A DNA stretch of 64,000 bases from Microglena sp. YARC (lineage: Eukaryota; Chlorophyta; Chlorophyceae; Chlamydomonadales; Chlamydomonadaceae). The notes beneath the pieces were generated by a model. That model ran no database searches. It worked only from the letters and a program-made list of their open reading frames with translations, and was not told the origin of the DNA. Within the stretch, counting starts at the first letter, position 1. The number at the start of each line of letters is the position of its first letter. The stretch spans positions 79,600,914-79,664,913 of the forward strand of contig CM039463.1 of NCBI GenBank assembly GCA_022414725.1, read 5' to 3'. Shown one piece after another: positions 11,146 to 22,446 of the stretch. Position numbers and translations under genes: made by a program.

Positions 11146-13027
11146 TATGTCCACTATTCTATTCTTATATGCTGTGTTGCACGCTGTGCGCTCCTTGACT
11201 ACATGCGCCAACTGTCCATGTGTGCTTGAGGACACTCTTGAGGTGGCTGTTTTGGGATCTAAATAACAAATTTATCAGGGGTCGTCTAAAAAAGAACTTT
11301 CAGCACCCCCCACCCCCCTAGCCGACCCCCCCCCACCCCCCACACCCACCCACCCCATCCGACGCACTCTACCCTGACCCTCGGTTCAGTCTTCTATTCC
11401 TGCGTGCTGTGTTGCGCAACTCCTCTTCTTATTCCTTCAGCCTAGTAGGCTACCCCTGGACAGTAACATGCACACCTGTACGCTGTGTTGCGCAACTCCT
11501 TGACCACCTGTGCCAGCTGTCCATGTGTGCGTGAGGAGTAGATGATAGTGGGCAGCCTTCTTGCTAGCTTCACCTCCAGCCTGCCTCACCTCCTCCCGAT
11601 CGCGAACGCAGCGCCGAGGAGGAGAGAGCAGCGTGGGAGGCCGCTATCAGCTTAAGGGGCTTCTGCATGCTGCCGCCCACTGACAAGCTTTGTGCTGGGA
11701 AGGGAGTGCTACCAATAGGCTTGTCATCTTGAGCGTTGTAGCCCTGAGGGGGAGAGGGTCATGGGGACGGTGAGGAGGGGAAGGGGGAGGGGGGAGCGAT
11801 GGGAATGGTCAGGGGGGGCTCGGGGGGGGGGGGGGGAGGGGTTAAGGGGGGACGAAAATGGAAGCAAGATGGCGTAGTGTTGGGTGTTGGCCACATGGGA
11901 GTGAGGCGGTGGTGGCGCGAGACAATCAGAGCTTCATGCATGCTGCCGCCCACTGACAAGCTTTGTTGCTAAGAAGGAGGTGCTGCCACTAGGCTTGTCA
12001 TCTTGAGCGTTGTAGCCCTGAGGGAGAGGGGGACGGGGGGGGGGGGGGGGGGGGAAATGAGCATTGTAGTCCTGAGGGGGTGGTCACGGGGTGGTCACGG
12101 GGGGGGGGGGGGAATGAGCATTGTAGCCCTGAGGGGGTAGGTCACGGGGGGGGGGGAGGGGTGTGGACACGGGGGGCAGGTGGTGTGGTGGTCACGGGGG
12201 GGGGGGGGGGGGCGGGGGGCGATGAGCATTGTAGCCCTGAGGCTGGGTGGTCCACAGGGGGAGGGAGGGGGGGGGAGCATTATAGCCCTGAGGGTGTAGA
12301 GGGTCACAGGGAGCAGGGGGGGGGGGGGGATGAGCATTGTAGCTCTGAGGAGAGAGAGGTGACGGGGGGGGGGGGGGAGGGGAGGGGGGAGATGGGGGGA
12401 GGGGAGGGGGGGGGGGGGGGGGAGCAATGTAGCCCTGAGGGGAGAGGGTGAGGGGAGGATGTGAGGGGGGGAATGGGAGGGGGGAGGGGGAGGGCAGAGG
12501 GGGAGAGGGGGAGATGGGGGAGGGGAGGGGTCTGTGTGTTTGGGGGGGGGGGGGAGGGAGAGAATTGTAGCCCTGAGGGGGTCACGGTGGTGGTGGTGTG
12601 GGGGGGGGGGGGGGGGGGAGAGAGGGAGGGATGTTGAGAGGGGGGGGGGGGGGGGAGGGGGAGGTGAAATGGAAGCAAGCTGGCGGAGTGTTGGGTGTTG
12701 CCAGATGGAAGTGAGACGGGTGGTGGTGATATGGTGGCGAGGCAATCAGTGTGAGCGCTTCATGCATGCTGCGTCTCACAGACAAGCTTTGTGCTGGGAA
12801 GGAGGTGCTACCACTTGAATACTGGGCTTGTCATCTTGCCTCCCTGACAGGTGGTCACGGTTGTGGTGAGCATGGGGAGAGGTGGGTAAGACAGGAAGAG
12901 GGGGGGGGGGGGGGGGGGGAGCCTGCGGTGGCGGAGGGGAGGGTGTGGAAATGTGAGTGGTGGCTAGGTGCATGCCTGAAGGGGAGAGGAGAGGAGGAGA
13001 GAGGGGGAGGAGGGGGGGAGAGGTTTG
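11146..13027. repeat. G-run-rich tandem repeat block
   Basis: A larger unit carrying CATGCTGCCGCCCACTGACA, AAGCTTTGTGCTGGGAAGG and GGCTTGTCATCTTGAGCG recurs near 11660, 11935 and 12765. Inside it, a shorter unit (GCATTGTAGCCCTGAGGGG plus a G run) is amplified several times at 12000-12600. 11200-11640 is C-rich low-complexity sequence. I searched both strands for further helicase exons and saw none. Confidence 0.75.
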
Positions 13028-13076
13028 CCCCAGTGCAAGCAAAACAGGCCGGTTCTTTCAACCTCACGCCTCGTCC
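13028..13076 (+). repeat. Dispersed repeat family R8, copy 2
   Basis: Contains CAGTGCAAGCAAAACAGGCC and CAACCTCACGCCTCGT. It lies just downstream of the RTEL1 exon 3 donor. Confidence 0.6.
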
Positions 13077-13103
13077 CATTTATTTATTTTCTGCATTGCT
13101 TAC

Positions 13104-13193
13104 CTTGAGGCTCTGTCTCCATGCGAGCGTTGCACACAGGAGGCAAAGAGTCTTGCCTGTACCTGTTGGGCTTTCCAGCAGAGCGTTCCTACC
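13104..13193 (-). CDS. RTEL1: RTEL1 coding exon 3 (Walker A)
   Basis: 90 nt, beginning [15 protein letters not shown] and ending WRQSLK. The acceptor is CCACAG and the donor AAG|GTAAGC. It carries the ATP-binding P-loop. The acceptor and first exon bases are repeated upstream in the intron at 13240-13570. Confidence 0.88.
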
Positions 13194-16100
13194 CTGTGGT
13201 TAGGAGTTTGTTTACCTTGGTTGGTGGTTGGTGATCGGGATGTTGGTCTTTCTAGGAGTGCGTTCCTACCCTGTGGTTGGGAGTTTGTTTACCTTGGTTG
13301 TGGTGGTGAGTTGATGGTTGGTGGTTGGAGGTTCGTGGGGTGATTGGATGTTGGTTTTCTAGGAGTGCGTTCCTACCTTGGTTGGGAGTTTGTTTACCTT
13401 CGTTGGTGGTTGATGGTTAGTGGCTGGTGGTTGGTGGTTGGTGGTTGGTGATCGGTGGTTTGTGGTTGGTGGTTGGTGGTTGATGCTTAGTGGCTAGTGG
13501 TTGGTGGTTGGTGGTTGGTGGTTGGGATGTTGGACTTTCCAGCAGTGTGTTCCTTCCCTGTGGTTGGGAGGGCAGAGGAATCTTAGCTTATTGGTTTTGC
13601 CATGAAAGGATTTCTATTTGACAGGATTTCTATTTGACAGGATTTTTACCCCAAAAGATAGGTTTCCTTGCGCTAGCGATAGACTCGGAGGATTGTGTCG
13701 ATGCAAAAGGCAGAGCCATTCCGACAGAAGAAAGCAGGAATCCTTAGATGAGTGATGGGTTGTAAGCACCCAAGACCAGATACGCGAGCAATGTTAGGGA
13801 TTGGTCTAATGATTTTGTGTTGTAAAATAATTTTGAGTTGAGAAAAGCTGAGCCATTCCTACAGAAGGAAGCAGGAACCCTTAGTTGAGTGAAGGTTCGT
13901 AAGCATGCATGACCAGATACGCTAGCGATGTTAGGGATCGGTCTAATGAAATGTTTGTCGTAAAATAATGTTGAACTGAGAAGGGCAGTTGAGCTCTTGA
14001 GCATGTTGACCTGAGAAAGGCAGAGCCATTCCTACAGGAGGAAGCAGGCGCTCTTAGATGAGTGATGGGTCGTAAGCATGCATGACCAGATACGCTAGCG
14101 ATGTTAGGGATCGGTCTAATGAAATGTTTGTTGTAAAATAATGTTGAACTGAGAAGGGCAGTTGAGCTCTTGAGCATGTTGAGCTGAGAAAGGCAGAGCC
14201 ATTCCACCAGGAGGAAGCAGGCGCTCTTAGATGAGTGATGGGTCGTAAGCATGCATGACCAGATACGCTAGCGATGTTAGGGATCGGTCTAATGAAATGT
14301 TTGTTGTAAAATAATGTTGAACTGAGAAGGGCAGTTGAGCTCTTGAGCATGTTGAGCTGAGAAAGGCAGAGCCATTCCACCAGGAGGAAGCAGGCGCTCC
14401 TAGATGAGTGATGGGTCGTAAGCATCTACGACCAGATAAGCTAGCAATTTTAGGGATTGGTCTAATTATTTTTTGTTGTAACATAATGCTGAGATGAGAT
14501 GGTCAGTTGAGCTGTTGAGCATGTTGAGCTGAGAAAGGCTGAGCCATTCCTACAGAAGGAGGCACTATTTTCTTTTGGAGACACGTAGCAGCTTCTAAGC
14601 AGCTCCCTTTCCCTGTCCTCGAGCTAAACCTGAAGCTGGCTAGTGTGTCTGAAAGCTGAGACGACAAGCATTCCAATGCAGCTGCAAGCATTGGGTTTGA
14701 CTTAGTGGCTGGCTATTGTAGCTGGTGGGTAGCTGCAAGCATTGGGTTTGACTTAGTGGCTGGCTATTGTAGCTGGTGGGTAGCTGCCATGAGTAGCCCA
14801 AATATGAAATAGGGTGGAGCAAGTACCCCCTGCACTGTAACACACATACATAGGGAACGGCAAGTAATATAAGTGTTTGAAAAACCAATATTAAGTAATA
14901 TTATTGTAGTGTCACAATAATATTAGTTTTTCAAATAAATTCGAAATTCTGGTGAGGCGGCTCGTCCGACTAATATTATATAATGTTATATAATATTATT
15001 TACGGGTATTCACTAATGTTATATAACATAGCCGACCCCTACACATACAGAGCCCAAACAGGACACAGTGACAGCAAGCGCTTACATCCTTCATATATTT
15101 GATCACCACCTCATGTAATCCCTCTGTACATAAGTGTGTTTCTCTTGTTTCATGATGCGTCGCCATTGCGTCGCCATTCCGTTGTTGCGTGGCGATGCAT
15201 GACCCCCCCGAACACCCCGGGCTCCGTGATTCGCGATTCACGCTCTGCCATGCGATGGCTGCAAAACCATACTGTAATCATGCTTGAGTAGTCCAAGTAG
15301 CTACTCAACCTGGCCTACAGAAATTTGAAATACCATTTTAAATTTGAAATTTGAAATGGTGACAGCAGTAAGCGCTTACCTCCTTCAAAGCTTTAATCAC
15401 CTGCCCCATGTAAGCCCTCTGCACATCAGCAAGAAATCACATTTGTGTGTGTGTTTTACAGTCTAGCCGGGGGGTTGTGTGTTTGTTTTGTGTGTGTGTT
15501 ATACAGTGTAGCAGGGGTTTTGTTTGTGTGTTGTGTGTGTATTGCACAGTCTAGCGAGGGTTTTGTGTGTGTGTGTTTTACAGTCTAGCCGGGGTTTTGT
15601 GTGAGTGTTGTGAGAGTGTTTTACATTCTATCGGGTGTTGTGTGTTATGTTTTTTAAAGTCTAGCCGGGGATTTGTGTGCGTGTTTTACAGTCTAGCGAG
15701 GTTTTTGTATGGGTTTTGCAGTCTAGCAGGGGTTTCGTATGTTTTTTACAGTCTAGAAGGGTTTTTGTATGTGTTTTACAGTCTATCCAGGGTTTCGTAT
15801 GTGTTTTACAGTTTCACGGGGGTTTCCTGTGTGTGTTTACGCTCTACCGGGGGTTTTGCGTGTGTGTTTACAGTCTCGCTCGGGTTTTGTGTGTGTGTTT
15901 TGGGTGTGTGTGTGTTAACAGTCTAGCTTGGATTTTGTGTGTGTGTTTTGTGTGTGTGTGTTACAGCCTAGCGGGGGTTTGTGTGTGTGTTTACAGTCTA
16001 GCCGGGGTTTTGTCTGTGTGTGTGTGTGTGTTTTACAGTCAACCCAGGGTTTTGTGTGTGTGTTTACAGTCTAGCTCGGGTTTTGTGTGTGTGTTTTGTG

Positions 16101-17731
16101 TGTGTGTTTGACAGTCTACAGGGGGTTTTGTGTGTGTGTTTACAGTCTAGCTCGGGTTTTGTGTGTGTGTTTTGTGTGTGTGTTTGACAGTCTACAGGGG
16201 TTTAACGTTTTGTGTGTGTGTTTACAGTCTAGCTCGGGTTTTGTGTGTGTGTTTTGTGTGTGTGTTTGACAGTTTACAGGGGGTTTTGTGTGTGTGTTTA
16301 CAGTTTAGCTCGGGTTTTGTGTGTGTGTTTTGTGTGTGTGTTTGACAGTCTGGTTGCAGATGAGCGAGAAAGCACATTTATGTCAACCATATCAACCTTT
16401 TCGCTCAGTCGTCCGAGCTCAGTCGCAGTTGCAGTCTGCGAAAGCAAAAACACACAGTAACGAATCCCCAGTGCAAGCGGAGGAAGGTTCCTTCAATCTC
16501 ATGCCCCGTGGCCAGGCAGACAACTTTCAATTTACAATTTTCAGACTGCACCCTTCAAGTTTGAGCATGATCACATGGCAATGCATTAGGAAAGAGTGAC
16601 CCTTTGACGGGTGGGCATGACCAAATGGCTATGAGGTGCCTGTCACGTGTTTAATGCTCCAAATATGCTATGGAGGGATGGAGGGACTGCTGGAGGTTGC
16701 AGATGGGGTGTGGTGGTGTGGTGGTTGTGTGGTGGGTGGGTGGGGTGGGGGGGTTGGGGGTTGGGGGGGTTGGGGGGTTGGGGGGGGTTGGGGGGTTGGG
16801 GGGGGTGGGGGGGGTGGGGGGATGAAAACCAGCTGCACTGCTCCGTCAATGCGCTCCACTTTCACTATGTTGGCTAGATGGACGCAGCCAAGGTGAACGC
16901 GGTGTCCTGGTGTGGCTGACCATGATCACATGGGAATCAGACCGGGCTGGGTAAGTGTCAGCGTTAGCTGTTTAAGGGTTCTACCTGTCTAACGGTGTGT
17001 TCCTATACAGGTAACCTACGATCTTCCTCAGGCGGCTTTATCTGCCTCATAGACTCCACATCTCATGTCACGTTTGTTCCAGTAATCAAAGTCTCACTTC
17101 CTGTCTTTCTTTCTCATCCACTTACCTTTGACAGTAAGTCTCTATCTTGGAGGGGCGTGCCACAAGGGGGTAGGCATGTCCATATTGGAAGTGTGTGTCA
17201 CTTGTCCGTCTCCTACCCCAGCAATCTGTCTAGTGTGCTAAATGGTTTCCGTGGGTATCGCACGGGGGGACTTGGAATTGGAAGACGGTGACAAAACCAG
17301 AGATGGCTGTAAAACCATGTAACAATCCAATCAAATCCTACCCCAGCAAGAACGAGTTCATATGTGTGTTATCAGGGTCCATGCAGGTGCCACCTCCGGA
17401 TTGGAGGCAAGATGTGAGATCAACCAACCACTACTGAATAACCTGATGAAGTCCATGGCGGGTGAGGTGGTGATGCCAGGCATTTGTGTATGAGTGTGTG
17501 TTGGTGTGTTGTGTGTGTTGGGGGGAGGGTGTGTTGGTGTGTGTTGGGGTGTGCTGGTGGGAAGGGGGAGTGTGTGTGTGGGGGACGGGGGGGGGGGGTA
17601 GGAGGGACCCTTACCTGGACATCATAGGGCTCGAACGGAAACTCAACCCACACACCCTCGATCTCCACTCCATTGAACTGAGGCGCCTCACTAGGTTTGG
17701 CGATCGCCGTCTGATTTTCCTGGGGAGGCAT
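13104..17731 (-). CDS. RTEL1: RTEL1-type DNA helicase, first three coding exons (gene incomplete)
   Basis: RTEL1 is an iron-sulfur, XPD-family (SF2) 5'-3' DNA helicase that dismantles D-loops and telomere t-loops in the nucleus. Three minus-strand exons are visible, 17615-17731, 15380-15418 and 13104-13193, all joined in phase 0 with GT-AG boundaries. They give 82 residues. The N-terminus has the family signature [11 protein letters not shown] (residues 29-39). This is followed by [12 protein letters not shown] and then the Q-motif/Walker A segment [31 protein letters not shown] followed by TLAWR fits RTEL1 better than FANCJ (TGSGKS) or DDX11. The remaining ~900 residues expected (Fe-S cysteines, DEAH box, motifs III-VI) are not seen down to coordinate 1. 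They must lie beyond the window, or the copy is truncated by the satellite. The gene is head-to-head with PSMD5. Confidence 0.82.
13200..13570 (-). repeat. Tandem copies of the RTEL1 exon 3 acceptor plus (GGTTGGTGGTT)n
   Basis: Each unit contains, on plus, GCGTTCCTACCCTGTGG and GGGAGTTTGTTTACCTTGG. These are the first bases of exon 3, its acceptor AG and the adjoining intron. Copies lie near 13258-13300, 13368-13400 and 13545-13570, separated by GGTTGGTGG repeats. Confidence 0.75.
13660..14560. repeat. 173-bp tandem repeat, about five copies
   Basis: Equivalent points fall at 13881, 14054 and 14227, exactly 173 bp apart, with more diverged units at each end. The unit contains GCAGAGCCATTCC, GATGAGTGATGGGTCG and GATCGGTCTAATGAAATG. 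It lies in RTEL1 intron 2. The open antisense frames are artefacts. Confidence 0.9.
14680..14790. repeat. 55-bp direct duplication
   Basis: Two adjacent copies of a segment beginning CAAGCATTGGGTTTGACTTA. A related GTGGCTGGCTC segment recurs at 18538-18637 and 22140-22240. Confidence 0.8.
14853..15039 (-). mobile_element. AT-rich MITE-like family R3, copy 1
   Basis: About 187 bp bounded by GGGAACGGC and GCCGACCCC, which are imperfect terminal inverted repeats. The interior is rich in TAATATTA. The same element is at 31026-31210 and 37600-37774 in the opposite orientation. No coding capacity. Confidence 0.7.
15086..15123 (-). pseudogene. Decoy copy of RTEL1 exon 2
   Basis: On minus it has AG, 38 nt similar to the 39-nt exon 2, then GTAAGCGCTTGCTG, matching the true donor flank. 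One base is lost, so the frame shifts and reaches a stop. It retains both splice sites. Confidence 0.75.
15380..15418 (-). CDS. RTEL1: RTEL1 coding exon 2 (39-nt micro-exon)
   Basis: It encodes [13 protein letters not shown] between a TGTGCAG acceptor and a GAG|GTAAGC donor, phase 0 on both sides. It fills the gap between the FPF..Y motif and Walker A seen in all RTEL1 proteins. A degenerate 38-nt copy lies 256 bp further down the transcript. Confidence 0.8.
15440..16350. repeat. GT-rich minisatellite, ~40-bp unit, RTEL1 intron 1
   Basis: The repeated unit is ACAGTCTAGC(C/T)GGGGTTTTG plus TG repeats, more than 15 copies, becoming near identical at 16060-16350. The cysteine-rich plus frames are artefacts. 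Confidence 0.9.
16468..16515 (+). repeat. Dispersed repeat family R8, copy 3
   Basis: Contains CCAGTGCAAGCGGAGGAAGG and CAATCTCATGCCCCGTGG, a diverged copy of 13028-13076. Confidence 0.5.
16690..16822. repeat. GGGGGTT-rich low-complexity tract
   Basis: Alternating G runs and TT/TGG. 16823-17470 on either strand shows no exon I can support. Confidence 0.8.
17615..17731 (-). CDS. RTEL1: RTEL1 coding exon 1
   Basis: It starts [12 protein letters not shown] and ends FPFEPYDVQ, 117 nt (39 codons). The donor is CAG|GTAAGG. The start ATG (17729-17731) follows an in-frame GTG and is the first ATG of the open frame. Intron 1 (15419-17614) contains the GT-rich minisatellite. Confidence 0.82.
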
Positions 17732-18198
17732 CACGGCTTAACTCTACCTTGTATGCATCGGGGTTGCAACCTCCGAGCGACGATCTGAGAGCACAGAGAA
17801 AGGCGTTGAGCGATGCGGATGTTCGAGCTACAATGGCATGGGACGCGGGATAAGTTTGGTACGCTCTGGTGAGGGAACGCCGTGGAGGTGGAGGCATCAA
17901 CCTAAATCGACGTACGCCCCACACTGCGAAGTACGTTCGGATCTGGTTCGAATTCAAAATTTTGAATCGGAAAACGAACTACGAATCGGCGATCGAGATT
18001 GCCCCACCGAGATTGCCCGGTGAGATTGCCGCACCTCCCAGGAAGCTCGCGGGCCACGCCAATCGGCCTCGCCCATAGGGTGGTGTTTCCATTCAGCAGC
18101 TCAGCCTCTCCTAACCAATAACTAACATCCGACTTGAATTACCTGGACATAGCCCAAGCCCTTCAGCAGCCTGCAACCTGATCGGTTTGTTAACAGGT

Positions 18199-18223
18199 GT
18201 TCAGGGTGTTCAACACCCTGAAC
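18199..18223. promoter_or_regulatory. Perfect 12-bp dyad with one central base
   Basis: GTTCAGGGTGTT and its exact reverse complement are separated by a single C. A partial further copy (AACAGCCTGAAC) follows at 18230-18241. It could be a protein-binding dyad or a repeat remnant; nothing else supports a function. Confidence 0.35.
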
Positions 18224-18721
18224 GCCGGTGTAACAGCCTGAACAAGGTGCAGGCTGTCGTAGGGCATAGCCCAAAAGCAGGGAGGAGGAATCCCTGATGT
18301 GGCGTGTCCCACCCCTAGTCTCTCAGAATGAACCTTTCCACATTAAAATTTCTCTCTACACAATTATTACCATCTGACTTAAACAACCTGATTACCTGAA
18401 CATGTCCAAAGTCTGGGGGGAGAAGACTCCTTGACTTCGCGTTCCACACCACCATCACTTTTATTTTCAGCTACAAGCAACAGCTTCTAACAGATAGGCA
18501 GATCCCCTGGCAGGCTCTTCGACCAAATCGCAAACAACCTAGTGCACCTGGAAGCTGGCGTTATCTGATCTCTGGCATTGCTGAATTTTGTGGATATATC
18601 TAAGTGGCTGGCTCAGGGAGCTGCCTAGAAGCCATACGAAAAAACTTGTCACCAGCTGGACCTTGGGGACCCACATGGACACTTCTTTCTCTACATGTAT
18701 GTAGGTGTGTGTATGCGGTTA

Positions 18722-18845
18722 CAGTCCAGGGGTAGCCGAATAGGCTCAAGGGACTTGCCCAACTTTGCTATCAGGAGGGGCTAGAACGATGAATACTGAA
18801 CTGACCCCAAAAACGGTCGTCGTTTTACGAAAGGGGGGCTCTGAG
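18722..18845 (+). repeat. Dispersed repeat family R1, copy in the intergenic region
   Basis: Core CAGGGGTAGCCGAATAGGCT then GGGACTTGCCCAAC, followed by an extended tail (GGGGCTAGAA...CTGAACTGA). Related copies lie near 28944, 31388, 35018 (minus), 38381, 39812, 40152 and 41085 (minus). The long form recurs at 38381-38500. Confidence 0.7.
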
Positions 18846-19865
18846 TTAATTGTCTTTTCAACTTGAGCTTGGTTAACATACATAGCTCAAGCATTCGAGG
18901 CTTCTTGCCGTCTTCTACAGGAACATCCTGGACCTGGGCTACTCTTAGACTGGCGGTGACAGTGTGACTGACCGTGGGTCGGCACCTCCTGCCGACCTGA
19001 GGAGGCCTACTCCAGCCACCATTTATGCCCCCACCCCACCCTACCCCCCACCCCCCTTCCCCACCCCCCCACCCCACCCACCCACCCACCCACCCACCCA
19101 CAAACGCAAACGCATTAACATTCGAAAACACTAATTACTCTAACGAAACATGCTTTATCCAATCTCTTCATATAATCATTGCTAAACAGAGTTACAGTCT
19201 GTTGATCTGTCCCTAACAGCCTGCTGCCCCAACTAGACAGTGCCCACGTTCCTAACAGCTTCTCAAGTTCTGAAGCCTACCGAGACACGCCAACTCGCCA
19301 AGAGCCATCCAGTTACAGTTGGGTTACCAGCCCAGGTCGGTTCAACTCCGCAAAATTCGTCATTCACCAACCACCACCCACTCCCCACTCGCCACTCCCC
19401 ACTCCCCACTCCCCTCCTCAAAGTCACCCCCCTCGGCAAAAAAACGTCATCATCCGACGTCATCGGACAGCTCTGGCCCAACGTAAGACTCCACCCGACT
19501 CCACCCACCCTAACGTAAGACTACGCCGAACACAACCTTGCTGCTTCCCCAAAGCTCAGTTCTCACCATTTCTGACGAACCCACCTCATAATCTCAACCC
19601 GCTTCACCTCTATTCGCTTCCTCAGTCCCTGAAGTCTCAGTTTCCTTTTCCCGAGGCCGCGCGCATTGTCATCCTGCGCTATAAACGCAACGAGATCAGA
19701 TCTGAGGAAGTTCCAGGCGCCGAACTTGCGTCCAACTTTCCGAAGCTTCTTCTTCCCAAATCTTGCTTGCATTACATCCGTATAGTTATCCTTTTCATTC
19801 GTCTGCGTTTGCTTCATACCCTTTGAAGTGCGCTACTGCGAACCTTTTCGGAGACCCTCGGAAGC

Positions 19866-19996
19866 ATGGTGTCAACCTCTCTTATTGACTGCGAAAGTCT
19901 GGAAGCAGGCTGTCAGGCGATCCTTGACCAGATTCCTCTAACGGATGCACGAGCTGCACGGTTTATTGAGGAGTACCCTCCTACGCGACTCTTTGA
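19866..19996 (+). CDS. PSMD5: PSMD5 exon 1
   Basis: [15 protein letters not shown]... to RLFE. 131 nt, ending in phase 2 at a strong GA|GTAAGT donor. The ATG is the first of this open frame. Confidence 0.82.
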
Positions 19997-22372
19997 GTAA
20001 GTTGCTTGGGGTGGTGGGGGACCCAGTGGTTGGTTGGTGTAGTTGGTGTTGCTGGTTTTGGCGTTGTTACCTAGCACTCTCAGTGCTAGTTAATGAAATC
20101 ACACACACTGCTTTTGCATGAATGCACACTCAGTGATATTGAATTCAATCACACTCAGCTTTCTTGTTAGTAGTGTGCATGGGGTGGTAGTAGAGGGGGT
20201 GACAGCGTGGCGCGGGCAAAAATGTGGTATAACTCTTGATTGAATGCTGTGGGAGAGAGCTACTAGTGGATGGATGGATGGATGGATGGATGGATGGATG
20301 GATGAATGAATGGATGGATGGATGGATGGATGGGATGAGATGGGATGGGATGGGATGGGATGGGATGGGTGGGGTGGGGCGGGTTGGGGAGGGTGCAATT
20401 TTTGATGGTGTGCATTAGATAAGGGCATCATAACCAAGTTCCGATATTGTGTCTAATCCTGTGGTAGCCATGATGTAATGTGTTGTGGCATGGTTTGGCA
20501 TGGTGTGAATGAGTCTGTTCTTGTAGCACTGTGTTGTGGCAGTGGTGTGGCATGGTGTCATTTGGTGTAGCATGGTGTGCCATGGTGTGAACAAGTGTAT
20601 CCCCTCTCTCTCTATCCCACCCAGGTTGGTTGGTACTGTGATAATTTATTTTTGCGATTATTATTGTCTTTAAATCCCCTCTCTCTATATCCCACCCAGG
20701 TTGGTTGGTTCAGAGCTGGTTTTACTGGGACTGCGTTCGTGTACAGTGATAATGTAATTTTGTGTTTAGAATTGTCTTAAAATCCCCTCTCTCTATCCCA
20801 CCCAGGCTGCTTGTTTTTAGAGCTGTTTTTACCGGCACTGCGTTCGTGCTACAGTGATCATTTATTTTTGCGGTTATAGTTGTCTTCAAATCCTCTCTCT
20901 CTATATCCCACCCAGGTTGGTTGGTTCAGAGCTGGTTTTACTGGGACTGCGTTCGTGCTACATTGATAATGTAATTTTGCGATTAGAATTGTCTTTAAAT
21001 CCCCTCTCTCTCTATCCCACCCAGGTTGGTTCGTTCAGAGCTGGTTTTACCGGGACTGCGTTCGCGCTACAGTGATCATTTATTTTTGCGATCATATTTT
21101 TCTTGAAATCCCCTCTCTCTATCCCACCCAGGTTGCTCGGTTCAGAACTGGTTTTACCGGGACTGCGTTCGTGCTACATTGATCATTTACTTTCGCGATT
21201 CTGTTTTTCTTTAATCCCCTCTCTCTCTATCCCACCCAGGTTGGTTGGTTCAGATCTGGTTTTACCGGGACTGCGTTCGTGCTACAGTGATAATTTAATC
21301 ATCATCATCATCATTAATCTCAATACTTCAGATATCAACGATCTGACTTTTTATACCCTCTCTCTCTATCCCACATGGTCCAGAACTGGACTTACAGGCT
21401 CTGCGTTTGTGCTACAGTGACATTTTAATTTTGCGATCAGAATTTTTGTCAGAGCGCCCCCTCCTGGGGGATGGGAGCCCCCAGATTCACCCGTTGTCTG
21501 TTTGTCCGACCGACCGTCCAACCGGTGACTGAGACGAAGCCTGACATGTCTGCCAACAGTCTCACCAGCCCAACTGTGCCTCCACCCCACTCACCCACCA
21601 GCCCAACTGTACCTCCACCCCACCCACCCACCAGCCCAACTGTACCTCCACCCCACCCACCCACCAACCCAACTGTACCCCCCCCCCCCACCCCCACCCC
21701 CACCCGCCCACCAACCCAACTGTATCCTCACCCCCAGACCCATTCCATCGAATCCCCATCTAATCCCCACCCCTGCAGGATGCACTCCCCTTAAACTAAC
21801 TGGCCTCGGTCCGCTCCATTCCATTGCAACCAGGGGCCCCTGATTGCAATCTGTTGTTCCGATAGCCAACAACCTCCGCCAATTTTCTGCGTCGCTTGCA
21901 ACGCTGACTAGTACTTGTCTTTAAATCCCCTCTCTCGATCCCACCCAGGTTAATCGGCTCCGAGCTGCTGAACGACACCCAAGTTGTGACTGTCAGCAAC
22001 GCCCTGTCTAAGGTGTTTGGCACTGCCGTAGGTGAGCACTCGATCTCTGCCTGATAGGGTGTGTTAGACACTTACTGTGCGCTACCGCAACACACAAAGC
22101 TGGGGGGAGTAATATATGTATATATATAACCTGTAGGAACTTAGTGCATCTGGAAGCTCAAAAATCGTCTGTCCAATACTGTTGGAATCTTGGGTCTTAG
22201 CCCAGTGGCTGGCTCAAGGAGTTGCATAGAAGCTGCTACTCGTGGCGGAAAAAAAGCTATGCCCCCCCCCCCCCCCCCCTCTATCCATCCCTCCCCCTTC
22301 TCTATCCGTCTGTCTTGTTAACGGTGTTTCAGAACTAAGTTACGCACAGGTTACACCACACAGTAAACATAC

Positions 22373-22446
<74 letters not shown>

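Larger units (their letters stand above)
17732..19865. promoter_or_regulatory. Divergent RTEL1 / PSMD5 intergenic region
   Basis: The two start codons face away from each other across 2.1 kb, so both promoters and 5' UTRs must lie here. 17800-18080 is unique, TCG/CGA-rich sequence adjoining RTEL1. 18122-18360 holds repeated CTTGAATTACCTGGACATAG-like words. 18538-18637 and 18722-18845 are dispersed repeats. 19030-19105 is a C-rich (ACCC)n tract. 19560-19865 is unique sequence next to the PSMD5 start. I see no canonical TATA box. Confidence 0.6.

Noticed and set aside
12776..13042. Possible fourth RTEL1 exon (KPSIQVVAPPSQH after an AG)
   Set aside because: It superficially resembles the KPTIVYASRTHSQ segment, but key residues are wrong. 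The sequence belongs to a unit repeated at 11680 and 11960.
16995..17291. 98-codon plus frame in RTEL1 intron 1
   Set aside because: No family resemblance and no codon regularity; opposite strand to the gene.
19563..19817. 84-codon minus-strand frame rich in Lys and Arg, 48 bp upstream of the PSMD5 start
   Set aside because: No recognised family, and it overlaps the likely PSMD5 5' UTR and promoter. Could be chance; not supported enough to call.
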